Source: an uncultured Campylobacter sp.
GTDB taxonomy: Bacteria > Campylobacterota > Campylobacteria > Campylobacterales > Campylobacteraceae
Reading direction: 5' to 3'
NCBI RefSeq assembly: GCF_938045205.1
Contig: NZ_CALIMY010000009.1
Location: 1 to 16,991, forward strand
Length of the DNA: 16,991 nt
This document shows, one piece after another, positions 1 to 7,569 of the stretch; the stretch's first letter is position 1, and each line of letters begins with the position of its first letter. A program made the position numbers and the translations under genes. The notes beneath the pieces are model-generated. The model saw only the letters and a program-made list of their open reading frames with translations. It was not told the origin of the DNA and did not search any database.

Positions 1-384
1 ATCTGCAAGCCCCACGAGCTCCAAAAGCTCGGCGACGCGGCGCTTCGTGTGATCATTCGAATAGCCCCAAAATGCTAACGGCGTGGCGACGTTTTGCGCG
101 ACGCTGCGGCGGCTCATAAGCGCGAAGTACTGAAAAATCATACCGATATTTTTGCGCAACTCGCGGATCTGAGCGCCGCTTAGCTCTCTTACCTCCCTGC
201 CCTCTACCTTAAGGCTTCCTTCTTGATAGTCCTCAAGACCGTTTATGCAGCGCAGCAGAGTGCTTTTACCCGCGCCGCTGCGACCGACGATGGCAAAAAT
301 TTCGCCCTGTTTCACCTCCAGGCTCACATCGTCGATCACGCAGGTTTTTCCGTAAAATTTCTTTAAATTTTCTATCTTTATCAC
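1..384 (-). CDS. metN: Methionine ABC transporter ATP-binding protein MetN (partial, N-terminal 128 codons)
   Basis: ATPase subunit of the D/L-methionine importer (MetNIQ), which powers uptake at the inner membrane. The first 128 residues are present and the rest lies beyond the left edge. The Walker A motif GRSGAGKST is at residues 34-42, and the Q-loop segment GMIFQYFALMSRRSVAQNV, with Gln85, is typical of MetN and related importers. The start is GTG at 384. A GAGGAA ribosome binding site sits about 6 nt upstream, and no other in-frame start fits. An out-of-frame ATG at 402 opens a 5-codon ORF that ends directly before the GTG. The gene begins 43 nt after the ddh stop on the same strand, so co-transcription is plausible. 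metI and further metQ copies would be expected off the left edge. Because the Walker B and C-terminal domains are missing, another amino-acid ABC ATPase remains possible. Confidence 0.82.
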   Translation of the reverse strand, partial: MIKIENLKKFYGKTCVIDDVSLEVKQGEIFAIVGRSGAGKSTLLRCINGLEDYQEGSLKVEGREVRELSGAQIRELRKNIGMIFQYFALMSRRSVAQNVATPLAFWGYSNDHTKRRVAELLELVGLAD

Positions 385-427
385 TCAGATTTCCTCGTTC
401 ATAATTCCGCCGAAACGCCCCAGAAAT

Positions 428-1414
428 TTATAAAATTTCGCGCCTTAGCTCATCTGCGCTCTTTGGCGAAAGAAGCGCCGGAGCGATGTCAAATACGCTA
501 AATGCGCCGCGCTCGCCCCTTTGTGCCAGACGATACGCCGCGCGGGCGTAGGCTACGAGCACGCTTGCGGTAAATTCTGGATTTGAATCAAGCTTTAGCG
601 AAAACTCGATCAAGTGCTTATTTTCGCCGCTCTCGCCAGTCGCTCCGCTTCGCAGAACAAATCCTCCGTGAGGGATGCCGCCGTGCTCTTTTTTAAGCGT
701 CGCAATATCGATAAAATGCACGCTCGTGTCGTAGTCGGCGAAGTAGTTTGGCATCGTTTTTATCTCTTTTTCTATGCGCGCTTTATCGGTGCCGTCCTCG
801 GCTACGACGTAGCACTCGCGCAGGTGCTTTTCGCGCGTGCTAAGTTTCGGGTTTTCGCCAGCGCGAACTCGTTCCAAGGCGCTTTCTATCGGCACGGTGT
901 ATTGGCGCGCATCCACGACGCCCTCGATTCTGCGGATAGCGTCGGAGTGGCCTTGGCTCACGCCTTTACCCCAAAACGTATAACTGCTGCCATTTTCTAG
1001 CACGCTCTCGCCAAATAGCCTATTTAGCGAAAACAGTCCCGGATCCCAGCCTACGGCGATGATACCAACTTTTCCGCCCGCTTTGGCGGCGGCGTCTACC
1101 GCGGCGAAGTGCTCAGGTATTTTTGCGTGCGTATCGAAGCTATCTACGACGTTAAAGCTCTGCGCAAACTCGGGCGTCTGCGTCGGCAGATCCGTCGCGC
1201 TACCGCCGCAAAGAACTAAAACGTCAAATTCGCCCTTGTGCGATAAAATTTCATCCGCGCTAAACACGGGCGCGCCGCACGTTTGCACGCTGCGCGGCTC
1301 GCGGCGAGAAAACACCGCCGAAAGCTGCAAATCCTTGCTATTTCGCGCGGCAAGCTCTACGCCGCGACCCAAATTTCCATATCCCAAAACCGCTATTTTT
1401 ATTTTTTCGCTCAT
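428..1414 (-). CDS. ddh: meso-diaminopimelate D-dehydrogenase
   Basis: NADPH-dependent enzyme that reductively aminates L-2-amino-6-oxopimelate (tetrahydrodipicolinate) to meso-diaminopimelate in one step, for lysine and peptidoglycan synthesis in the cytoplasm. The 328 residues are close to the roughly 320 of Corynebacterium Ddh. The N-terminal Rossmann motif is GYGNLGRG (residues 11-18). Family blocks follow: CGGSATDLP (69-77), DSFDTH (91-96), GWDPGLFS (122-129), and FWGKGVSQGHSDAIRRIEG from about 147, then the DARQYTVP block near 168-175. The ATG at 1414 has GAAGGA 6 nt upstream. It lies 58 nt after the small hydrophobic gene and 43 nt before metN, all on one strand, and no promoter is obvious in the gap. 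Ddh is a patchily distributed alternative to the acylated DAP routes, so horizontal acquisition is possible but cannot be shown here. Confidence 0.93.
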   Translation of the reverse strand: MSEKIKIAVLGYGNLGRGVELAARNSKDLQLSAVFSRREPRSVQTCGAPVFSADEILSHKGEFDVLVLCGGSATDLPTQTPEFAQSFNVVDSFDTHAKIPEHFAAVDAAAKAGGKVGIIAVGWDPGLFSLNRLFGESVLENGSSYTFWGKGVSQGHSDAIRRIEGVVDARQYTVPIESALERVRAGENPKLSTREKHLRECYVVAEDGTDKARIEKEIKTMPNYFADYDTSVHFIDIATLKKEHGGIPHGGFVLRSGATGESGENKHLIEFSLKLDSNPEFTASVLVAYARAAYRLAQRGERGAFSVFDIAPALLSPKSADELRREIL

Positions 1415-1472
1415 TTTTTATCCTTCAAATTTTAAAATTTAGCGCGTAAAACGGAGCGCCGCCGATGAAATT

Positions 1473-1619
1473 TTACCTCAGTAGGAAATAATAAATCACA
1501 TATAACCAACTTAAAAATCCGTGAATTATCGCCCACATTATGCTTTTATTGACTCCCCATGATAGTGCGACGGCTATGACCGTGCCTAACGTAAATCCAC
1601 CGATACTACCTTTTGACAT
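1473..1619 (-). CDS. Small hydrophobic membrane protein, 48 aa, unknown function
   Basis: Short gene between valS and ddh, reading MSKGSIGGFTLGTVIAVAL at the start and ending WLYVIYYFLLR. The 48 codons run from ATG at 1619 to TAA at 1473-1475. A strong AAGGAG ribosome binding site lies 5 nt before the ATG, which is the main support for a real gene. There are two hydrophobic stretches, about residues 7-20 and 27-46, separated by a short polar NKS segment, which suggests a two-helix inner-membrane hairpin. Short Gly-rich membrane peptides of this general shape occur in many bacteria, but I cannot name a family. It starts 40 nt after the valS stop and ends 58 nt before ddh, so it probably shares their transcript. 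Confidence 0.75.
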   Translation of the reverse strand: MSKGSIGGFTLGTVIAVALSWGVNKSIMWAIIHGFLSWLYVIYYFLLR

Positions 1620-1659
1620 ATTTTTCTCCTTGATTTAAATTTAGACTCAAACGAGCGGA

Positions 1660-4470
1660 CTACTCGCCAAACGCCTTTAGCTCGTCACATACTTTGGCAA
1701 ATTTCTCCTGCGCGCTTTGCAGCCCTTCGCGGTTGGCTTCAACCACGGCTTGCGGGGCGGAGGCCACGAATTTCTCGTTATTTAGCATGCCTGAGAGCTT
1801 TTCGATCTCTTTTTGCAGCTTTGCTTTTTGCGCGTTAAGACGCGAAATCACGCCGCTAAGATCGACCCCTTCAAGCGGCACGAAAGTTTCTAGCCTCTCG
1901 CTTACGTCGCGGGCGGAATTTGCGATATTTTGCTGCGTAAATTCCACTTCATCGACCTTGGCAAGCGTTTTGATGTAGTCCGCGGCGGCGCTTAGATCGA
2001 CTGCGGATTTGACGTAGGCTTTGGCTACGCGCGCATTGCCGAGCTCGATCGTCGCCTTTGCGCGGCGAATGCTAACGATCGCTTCGATAACGAGCGAAAA
2101 TAGCTCCTCGATCCGCTCGTCGCGCTCGCCAGGATGTGGGTATCTCATCACCATGATGGAGCGCGCGTCTTGCAGCTTCGTGCCGCTTAGCTCCTGATAC
2201 AGATACTCGCTTAGAAACGGCATAAACGGGCTTAGCAGCTTCATCGCTTCTTTAAAAATCATCCCCAGCTCGCCGATCGCGGCCTTGTCCGCCTTGCTAA
2301 GCTCGATGCCCCAATCGCAAAACTCGTCCCAAAAAAACTTATAAAGCTCGGTCGCAGCGTCGTTGAAGCGGTAAGTATCTAGGCTCTCGCGCACGGAATT
2401 TACGCAGCAGTTAAAGCGCGAAAGCATATATTTGCCGAGGCTCGTTTTGATCCGCGCCGCGTCCAAATCGTCAAATTTAGAGGCGTTTAAAAGCAAAAAT
2501 TTGCTCGCGTTATAAAGCTTATTCGTAAAATTTCGATATATCAAAAGCTTATCGTCGCTAAGGCGCAGATCGCGCCCCTGCACGCACAAAATCGTAAGCG
2601 TAAAGCGCAAAATATCGGCGCTAAATTCATCGATTTTTAGCAGCGGATCGACTACGTTTTTGCTCGATTTACTCATCTTTTTGCCGTCTTTGTCCTTAAC
2701 CAGAGCATGCAGGTAGATGTCGTGAAACGGCAGCTCTCCCATGGCGTTTTGGCACTGAAACATCATGCGCGCGACCCAGAAAAACAAAATGTCAAAGCCC
2801 GTAATCAGCATGGTATTTGGATAAAATTCGCTCAAATCCTCCTCAAACCACTTCTCGTTTTTCAGCGCCTCGCCGTTACCCCAGCCAAGCGTACTGATCG
2901 GCCAAAGACCGCTTGAAAACCACGTATCGAGCACGTCGGGATCTTGAGTAAAATTTTTGCCGCCGCATTTTGGGCAGACATCGGGGCTCTCTCGCTCTTC
3001 CGCCCACTGATGGCCGCAGTCGCAGTAAAACACGGGAATTCTATGCCCCCACCACAGCTGGCGGCTGATGCACCAGTCCTTCAGCTCGCGCATCCAGGCG
3101 TTGAAGCTATTGATCCAGTGCTTCGGGAAAAATTCCGCCTCGCCCGCATTTACTCTGGCGATCGCTTCTTTTGCGATATCCGCGCGGACGAACCACTGCT
3201 GCGAGATGTACGGCTCGACGACGTTTTTGCAGCGGTAGCAGTAGCCGACTTGATTTTCGTAATCCTCTATTTTTTCGATAAAACCCAGCCTCTCAAGCTC
3301 CGCTACGATCTGCTCGCGCGCGGCAAGCCGCTCTAGGCCTTGAAATTTGCCGCACTGCTCATTTAAAATTCCTTTTTCGTCAAATACCGTGATAAAGCCC
3401 AGCTCGTGGCGCTTGCCGACCTCGTAGTCGTTGGTATCGTGCGCGGGCGTGACCTTTACGGCGCCCGTTCCGAAGCTCATATCGACGTATTCGTCGGCGA
3501 TGATCTCTATCTCGCGGCCAATTAGCGGCAGCACGACTTTTTTGCCGATTAAATTTTTATAGCGCTCGTCCGCAGGATTTACCATGACGGCGGTGTCGCC
3601 GAAGTAGGTTTCGGGGCGCGTCGTCGCGACAACAATGTAGTTGCGGCTCATCTCGCTCGAATCTTTGCAAGAGTTTGAATTTTGCTCGCTTGATGAACTA
3701 TTTGTTCTATCTGCACTCGCAAAATTCTGCACAACCTGCAAATCTTCATCGCGATACTTTGCCTCGTCATTTTGAGTTAAATTTGAAAAAGAATTCTTAT
3801 TTAAATTTGACGCTCGGCATCCGTTTAAATTTGATAAATTTTGTCCGTCCGCGAAGTAATAGCGCAAATGATAAAGCTTGCCCTTGTTTTCCTTGTGCTC
3901 GACCTCTACGTCGCTTAGTGCGCCGTCGTGCGTGCACCAGTTTACCATGTAGTTTCCGCGCACGATGAGCCCCGCGTCATATAAGTTTACGAAGGCTTTG
4001 CGCACGGCGTTTTTAAGCCCTTCATCCATCGTAAATCGCTGTCTGCTCCACGCAGGCGTGACGCCAAGGCGCTTCATCTGCTTTACGATCTGCCCGCCGC
4101 TTTGCTCCTTCCAGTGCCAAACGTGCTTTAAAAACTCCTCGCGCCCTATCTCTTCTTTTTTGATCCCTTGCGCCAAAAGCTCTCGCTCGACGACGTTTTG
4201 CGTCGCGATACCTGCGTGATCAAGCCCCGGCTGCCACAGCGTTTTGTAACCGTCCATTCGCTTGTATCGCGTCATTATGTCTTGTAGAGTAAAAGTGAGC
4301 GAATGCCCTATATGAAGCACTCCGGTGACGTTGGGAGGGGGCATCATAATGCAAAAGTTTTTGCCTTTTTGCTGGATATCTTTATTTCCATCGATCTCAA
4401 AGTAGCCGCGCTGCTCCCAAATTTTATAAAAGCTCTCCTCTACGGCTTTCGCGTCGTAAAAATCTGCCAT
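1660..4470 (-). CDS. valS: Valine--tRNA ligase
   Basis: Class Ia aminoacyl-tRNA synthetase that charges tRNA-Val and edits misactivated threonine. The HIGH motif is at residues 53-56 within PPPNVTGVLHIGH, and KMSKS is at 598-602. The editing-domain hallmark ATTRPET is at about 282-288. Cysteine pairs C411/C414, C483/C485 and C499/C502 look zinc-binding. A coiled-coil tail from about residue 870 is typical of ValS. At 936 aa it is longer than the roughly 870 aa usual in Campylobacter. The excess is an Asn/Ser-rich, low-complexity insertion at about residues 207-276, directly before the editing-domain strand YIVVATTRPET. The reading frame is intact throughout. The ATG at 4470 has AAGGG 6 nt upstream, and a -10 box lies at 4553-4558. 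It may be first in a transcript that continues through the small membrane gene, ddh and metN. Confidence 0.98.
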   Translation of the reverse strand: MADFYDAKAVEESFYKIWEQRGYFEIDGNKDIQQKGKNFCIMMPPPNVTGVLHIGHSLTFTLQDIMTRYKRMDGYKTLWQPGLDHAGIATQNVVERELLAQGIKKEEIGREEFLKHVWHWKEQSGGQIVKQMKRLGVTPAWSRQRFTMDEGLKNAVRKAFVNLYDAGLIVRGNYMVNWCTHDGALSDVEVEHKENKGKLYHLRYYFADGQNLSNLNGCRASNLNKNSFSNLTQNDEAKYRDEDLQVVQNFASADRTNSSSSEQNSNSCKDSSEMSRNYIVVATTRPETYFGDTAVMVNPADERYKNLIGKKVVLPLIGREIEIIADEYVDMSFGTGAVKVTPAHDTNDYEVGKRHELGFITVFDEKGILNEQCGKFQGLERLAAREQIVAELERLGFIEKIEDYENQVGYCYRCKNVVEPYISQQWFVRADIAKEAIARVNAGEAEFFPKHWINSFNAWMRELKDWCISRQLWWGHRIPVFYCDCGHQWAEERESPDVCPKCGGKNFTQDPDVLDTWFSSGLWPISTLGWGNGEALKNEKWFEEDLSEFYPNTMLITGFDILFFWVARMMFQCQNAMGELPFHDIYLHALVKDKDGKKMSKSSKNVVDPLLKIDEFSADILRFTLTILCVQGRDLRLSDDKLLIYRNFTNKLYNASKFLLLNASKFDDLDAARIKTSLGKYMLSRFNCCVNSVRESLDTYRFNDAATELYKFFWDEFCDWGIELSKADKAAIGELGMIFKEAMKLLSPFMPFLSEYLYQELSGTKLQDARSIMVMRYPHPGERDERIEELFSLVIEAIVSIRRAKATIELGNARVAKAYVKSAVDLSAAADYIKTLAKVDEVEFTQQNIANSARDVSERLETFVPLEGVDLSGVISRLNAQKAKLQKEIEKLSGMLNNEKFVASAPQAVVEANREGLQSAQEKFAKVCDELKAFGE

Positions 4471-4552
4471 TTTCAGCCCTTTTTTAAAATTTTAAATTTT
4501 GCGATTTTAGCGGAATTTATGTAAAGCGCTCATTAAAGCGTGCCAATTCTGC

Positions 4553-4558
4553 ATTATA
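4553..4558 (-). promoter_or_regulatory. Probable -10 box for valS
   Basis: The minus strand reads TATAAT, preceded by TTG. It lies about 83 nt before the valS start and would give a leader of roughly 75 nt. The position 17 nt further upstream reads TATTTA rather than TTGACA, which is normal for Campylobacter sigma-70 promoters. Confidence 0.5.
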
Positions 4559-4644
4559 CAATAAAATGTAGTATTTAAATATATATAAAAATATCGAATT
4601 TTAGAATATTTTAGATAAAATTTTAAAAAATCATATAAAAACAC

Positions 4645-4673
4645 TTGACATTAAAAATTCTACCTGCTATAAT
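4645..4673 (+). promoter_or_regulatory. Consensus sigma-70 promoter for metQ
   Basis: TTGACA at 4645-4650 and TATAAT at 4668-4673 are separated by exactly 17 nt, and TG at 4665-4666 adds an extended -10. The upstream DNA is rich in A tracts. The predicted leader is only about 25 nt, too short for a riboswitch. The metQ ribosome binding site AAGGA is at 4693-4697. A full -35 consensus is unusual in Campylobacter, where this element is weakly conserved. Confidence 0.88.
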
Positions 4674-4703
4674 ACCGCGAAATTTTAACCAAAAGGATTA
4701 AAT

Positions 4704-5480
4704 ATGAAGAAATTTCTTCTCGCTTCGCTTCTTAGCGCCAGCGTCGTCAGCTTCGCTCTTGCCGAAAAAATCGTAGTCGCCGCTACTCCGATACCGCATG
4801 CCGAAATTTTAGAGCAGATCAAGCCTGATCTAAAAGCCCAAGGCTACGATCTTGAGGTCAAGGTTTTCAATGACTACGTAACCCCAAACCTCGCTACCGA
4901 TAGCGGCGACGTAGATGCCGGATTTTTCCAGCACGTGCCGTATATGGAGGAATTTAACGCTAATAAAGGCACAAAGTTAAAAGCGACCGTGGGCGTGCAT
5001 TTAGAGCCGATGGGCATCTACAGCCATAAGATTAAAAATTTAAAAGATCTTAAAAACGGCGCCAAAGTTGCCGTGCCAAACGATCCGACCAACGAAAGTC
5101 GTGCTCTTGATCTGCTCGTAGCCGCGGGGCTCATCGAAGTTGATCAAAACGCCAAGCTTCGCACGCCGTTAGATGTCACGAAAAATCCTAAAAATTTAGA
5201 AATTTTAGAGCTTGAAGGCGCCGCGCTTCCACGCACCCTGGGCGATGTAGATATTGCGGTTATCAACTCAAATTTTGCCTTTAACGCAAATTTAAACCCG
5301 ATCAAAGATTCGCTATTTTTAGAAAAGGCTGAGGGCAACCCTTACACAAATGTCATTAGCGTTAAAGAAGGCAACGAAAACAGCCCTAAAATCAAGGCGC
5401 TAGATAAAGCGATTCAAAGCGAGAAAGTGAAAAAGTTTATCGAGACGCAATATAAAGGCGCAATCATTCCATCGTTTTAA
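4704..5480 (+). CDS. metQ: MetQ/NlpA-family periplasmic methionine-binding protein
   Basis: Substrate-binding protein of the NlpA/MetQ family, expected to deliver methionine (or a related amino acid) to a MetNI importer. It has 258 residues. A signal peptide with KK at residues 2-3 and a hydrophobic core ends in VSFALA before EKI. Family blocks include VVAATPIPHAEIL, VFNDYVTPN, DAGFFQHVPYMEEFN and AVPNDPTNESRAL. There is no lipobox cysteine, so it should be cleaved by signal peptidase I and be soluble in the periplasm; many NlpA relatives in other bacteria are lipoproteins. It stands alone behind a very strong promoter, with metN on the opposite strand 4.3 kb away. Exact ligand specificity cannot be read from the sequence. 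Confidence 0.9.
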   Translation: MKKFLLASLLSASVVSFALAEKIVVAATPIPHAEILEQIKPDLKAQGYDLEVKVFNDYVTPNLATDSGDVDAGFFQHVPYMEEFNANKGTKLKATVGVHLEPMGIYSHKIKNLKDLKNGAKVAVPNDPTNESRALDLLVAAGLIEVDQNAKLRTPLDVTKNPKNLEILELEGAALPRTLGDVDIAVINSNFAFNANLNPIKDSLFLEKAEGNPYTNVISVKEGNENSPKIKALDKAIQSEKVKKFIETQYKGAIIPSF

Positions 5481-5495
5481 CTCCTCCTCTTTTTA

Positions 5496-5524
5496 AAATT
5501 CGGCGCAGGATTCGCGCCGAATTT
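5496..5524 (+). terminator. Candidate terminator hairpin after metQ
   Basis: A perfect 11-bp inverted repeat, AAATTCGGCGC (5496-5506) and GCGCCGAATTT (5514-5524), with a 7-nt loop, 15 nt after the metQ stop. The 3' arm ends in TTT, but no long T run follows, so termination may be inefficient or Rho-assisted. Confidence 0.6.
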
Positions 5525-5558
5525 GCTGACATTCGCTATTTTATTTACTATCTTTTTT

Positions 5559-5564
5559 TATAAT
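5559..5564 (+). promoter_or_regulatory. Probable -10 box for the PEB4-like gene
   Basis: TATAAT directly follows a run of seven T, the usual Campylobacter sigma-70 arrangement, and lies 31 nt before the start codon. The ribosome binding site AAAGGA is at 5584-5589, 6 nt before the ATG. Confidence 0.68.
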
Positions 5565-5595
5565 TGCGCGAAATTTACCGAATAAAGGAAAAATA

Positions 5596-6420
5596 ATGAA
5601 AAGAATTTTATCTTTCAGCTTTGTTGCCACTATGGCTATATCTTCGCTTAATGCAGGCGTTTTGGCTACTGCAAAAGACGCGAATATCACTATTACGGAT
5701 GAGGATGTTGCACCGTTTTTGGCTCAAGGTATGCAGCACGGCGGACAGGAACCAACCGCCGATGAGAAGAAAAAACTAATCGACGATCTGATCAAATACA
5801 AACTTCTAATCGCAGAGGCGAAAAAATCAGGTATTGAAAACAGCGACGAATATAAACATCAGCTAGAGCTTGCTAAAGATGGCATCGCATTTAATCTATG
5901 GCAACGCGAACAGGCTAAAGACGTAAGCGTCAGCGACGAGGAAGCTAAAAAAATTTATGATGAAAATAAACAGAATTTCATGCAACCAGATTCCGTTACC
6001 GCAAGTCATATCTTAGTAGCAGACGAAAAGGCTGCTAAAAACGCGATTGCGAAGCTATCAAAAGTCAAAAAAGAGAATTTAAAAGAGGAATTTAATAAGC
6101 TAGCCAAAGAAATTTCAATCGATCCAAGTGCGAAAGAAAACGGTGGCGATTTAGGCTCTTTTGGCAAAGGGATGATGGTGCCGGAGTTTGAAAAAGCAGC
6201 GTTTGCACTAAAAGATGGTGAGATGAGCAAAACGCCGGTAAAGACACAATTCGGATATCATGTAATCTACAAAGAAAGCAGCAAAAAAGCCGAGACTATG
6301 CCGTTTGAAAAGGTAAAAGATCTCATCAAAAATCAGCTACTTCCAAGCAAAGTAAACAAAAAAATCGATGACAAGGCTAATGAGCTATTCGGCAAACTAA
6401 ACATCGAATACGCAAAATAG
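5596..6420 (+). CDS. peb4: PEB4-like SurA-type peptidyl-prolyl cis-trans isomerase
   Basis: Periplasmic chaperone/PPIase of the PEB4 (Cj0596, CBF2) type, which helps outer-membrane proteins fold. The length of 274 aa matches the 273 aa of C. jejuni PEB4. The signal peptide ends near SSLNA (residue 20). An N-terminal helical chaperone region (about 25-130) is followed by a parvulin domain (about 133-227) with the blocks ASHILV (136-141), NGGDLGSFGKGMMVPEFEKA (from 182) and TQFGYHVIY (217-225). A C-terminal helix (236-268) packs with the chaperone lobe in family structures. It has its own -10 box and a long terminator after it, so it is probably monocistronic. Confidence 0.93.
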   Translation: MKRILSFSFVATMAISSLNAGVLATAKDANITITDEDVAPFLAQGMQHGGQEPTADEKKKLIDDLIKYKLLIAEAKKSGIENSDEYKHQLELAKDGIAFNLWQREQAKDVSVSDEEAKKIYDENKQNFMQPDSVTASHILVADEKAAKNAIAKLSKVKKENLKEEFNKLAKEISIDPSAKENGGDLGSFGKGMMVPEFEKAAFALKDGEMSKTPVKTQFGYHVIYKESSKKAETMPFEKVKDLIKNQLLPSKVNKKIDDKANELFGKLNIEYAK

Positions 6421-6430
6421 TTTTAATTTT

Positions 6431-6516
6431 AAGGCGCGAGGCTATTAAATTTATATGCAAGTTCGCTGCAGCGGCAACTTGCAGGGATAAAATTTAGCCC
6501 GCGCCTTTATTTTATA
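6431..6516 (+). terminator. Long nested-hairpin terminator after peb4
   Basis: The outer arms 6431-6443 and 6496-6507 pair over 12 bp with one bulged A, built on AAGGCGC and GCGCCTT. Inside them, TGCAAGTT (6456-6463) pairs with AACTTGCA (6476-6483), and the apical loop contains the palindrome CGCTGCAGCG. A T-rich run follows directly. It begins 11 nt after the peb4 stop. It is unusually long for an intrinsic terminator. Confidence 0.8.
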
Positions 6517-6654
6517 TACGCTAAATTTTGTGAAATTTTAAGATCACTCTTATATCGTCGGATTGTTAAATTCTAAATTTATTCGCTCTGCCGATGTTAA
6601 ATTTTGCGGAATTTTAAGCGCAGCCGGTTTTTTACATTAAATCAAGGAATTCAA

Positions 6655-7254
6655 ATGCTTTCTAATATCGTAAATTTTATCGTAGAATTTGTCGCGGGTT
6701 GGGGATACCTTGGCATTTTTGTGATGATGTTTTTAGAAAGCAGCTTCTTTCCTTTCCCAAGTGAAGTCGTGATGATCCCTGCGGGTTATCTGGCCTCAAA
6801 ATCGCAGATGAGCTTTGTTATAGCATTTGTTTGTGGGCTTGGCGGCAGCATCACCGGCGCGCTGTTTAATTACTATCTATGCTACTTTTTTGGACGTAAG
6901 ATTATCGCTAAATACGGCAAATACGTAGGTATCACCGAGGAGAAATTTGTAAAATTTGAAGCGTTTTTTAACTGCCATGGCGAAATTTCAACGTTTAACT
7001 GCCGCCTAATCCCAGGTATTCGTCAATACATCAGCCTTCCTGCGGGCCTTGCAAAGATGAATGTCGCACGCTTCGTGCTATTTACTGGGCTTGGGGCTGC
7101 GATTTGGACATTAATACTTATGAGCTTGGGATATTTCATCGGCGAAAACGAGGAGCTAATCAAGCAAGATCTGCATCTAATTACGATCGCTCTGTTCGCT
7201 GTCGTCATTATAATCTCGCTCCTATATATTTATTTTATAAAACGCAAAAAATAG
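6655..7254 (+). CDS. DedA-family inner-membrane protein
   Basis: DedA/VTT-superfamily membrane protein. Members are linked to undecaprenyl-phosphate or phospholipid recycling and membrane homeostasis; the exact substrate here is unknown. I chose ATG at 6655 because AAGGA (6644-6648) is 6 nt upstream. A longer reading from a TTG at 6604 has no such site and adds a polar N-terminus. The protein has 199 aa. The signature ESSFFPFPSE (28-37) and the conserved segment FNCRLIPGIRQYISLPAG, with R117 and R123, are both present. Hydrophobic segments lie at about 15-35, 52-78, 138-163 and 172-194, with a basic C-terminus KRKK. No clear promoter is visible in the 150 nt upstream. Confidence 0.9.
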   Translation: MLSNIVNFIVEFVAGWGYLGIFVMMFLESSFFPFPSEVVMIPAGYLASKSQMSFVIAFVCGLGGSITGALFNYYLCYFFGRKIIAKYGKYVGITEEKFVKFEAFFNCHGEISTFNCRLIPGIRQYISLPAGLAKMNVARFVLFTGLGAAIWTLILMSLGYFIGENEELIKQDLHLITIALFAVVIIISLLYIYFIKRKK

Positions 7255-7569
7255 CTCCATGCTAGTAAATATAAATACAATGAAAAATTCCATTTTAACG
7301 CCTTTAACTTCAAATTTTTCAAATTATAATTTAAGCTAAACAAGAATTTTTATAATTTCACTTTCATAATCTGCGTGCAATACGATATTTCTATTAAAGT
7401 GTAATTATGCCTTAGTAGCGAATTCCAAAATATTTTTTAAGTAAAATTCTATTTAAAGCCTTAAACAATCACACTAATTTCTAAATTTTAATTTTTCGTT
7501 ACGTTTTAAGCTGCTTTTAATACTAAAAGCTTTAAAATTCCATTAACAATTTCAACGAAAGGACTTATT
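7255..7569 (+). promoter_or_regulatory. AT-rich upstream region of aspA with candidate -10 boxes and a hairpin
   Basis: This 315-nt gap holds no gene. TATAAT occurs at 7325-7330 and at 7351-7356, the second behind a T run; either could serve aspA with a leader of about 200 nt. A 7-bp inverted repeat, GCTTTTA (7513-7519) and TAAAAGC (7524-7530), lies 39 nt before the aspA start and could be an operator or leader hairpin. The ribosome binding site is AAAGGA, about 7 nt before the ATG. Confidence 0.4.

Noticed and set aside
423..439. GAAATTT/AAATTTC inverted repeat at the ddh stop codon
   Set aside because: Nearly all A-T, loop of 3 nt and very common AAATTT motifs in this genome; it is not a credible terminator.
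4680..4703. Possible methionine or SAM riboswitch before metQ
   Set aside because: The predicted leader is only about 25 nt, too short for any known riboswitch.
6604..6654. Longer DedA reading from TTG at 6604
   Set aside because: AAGGA lies 6 nt before the ATG at 6655, and the added 17 residues are polar and unlike DedA N-termini.
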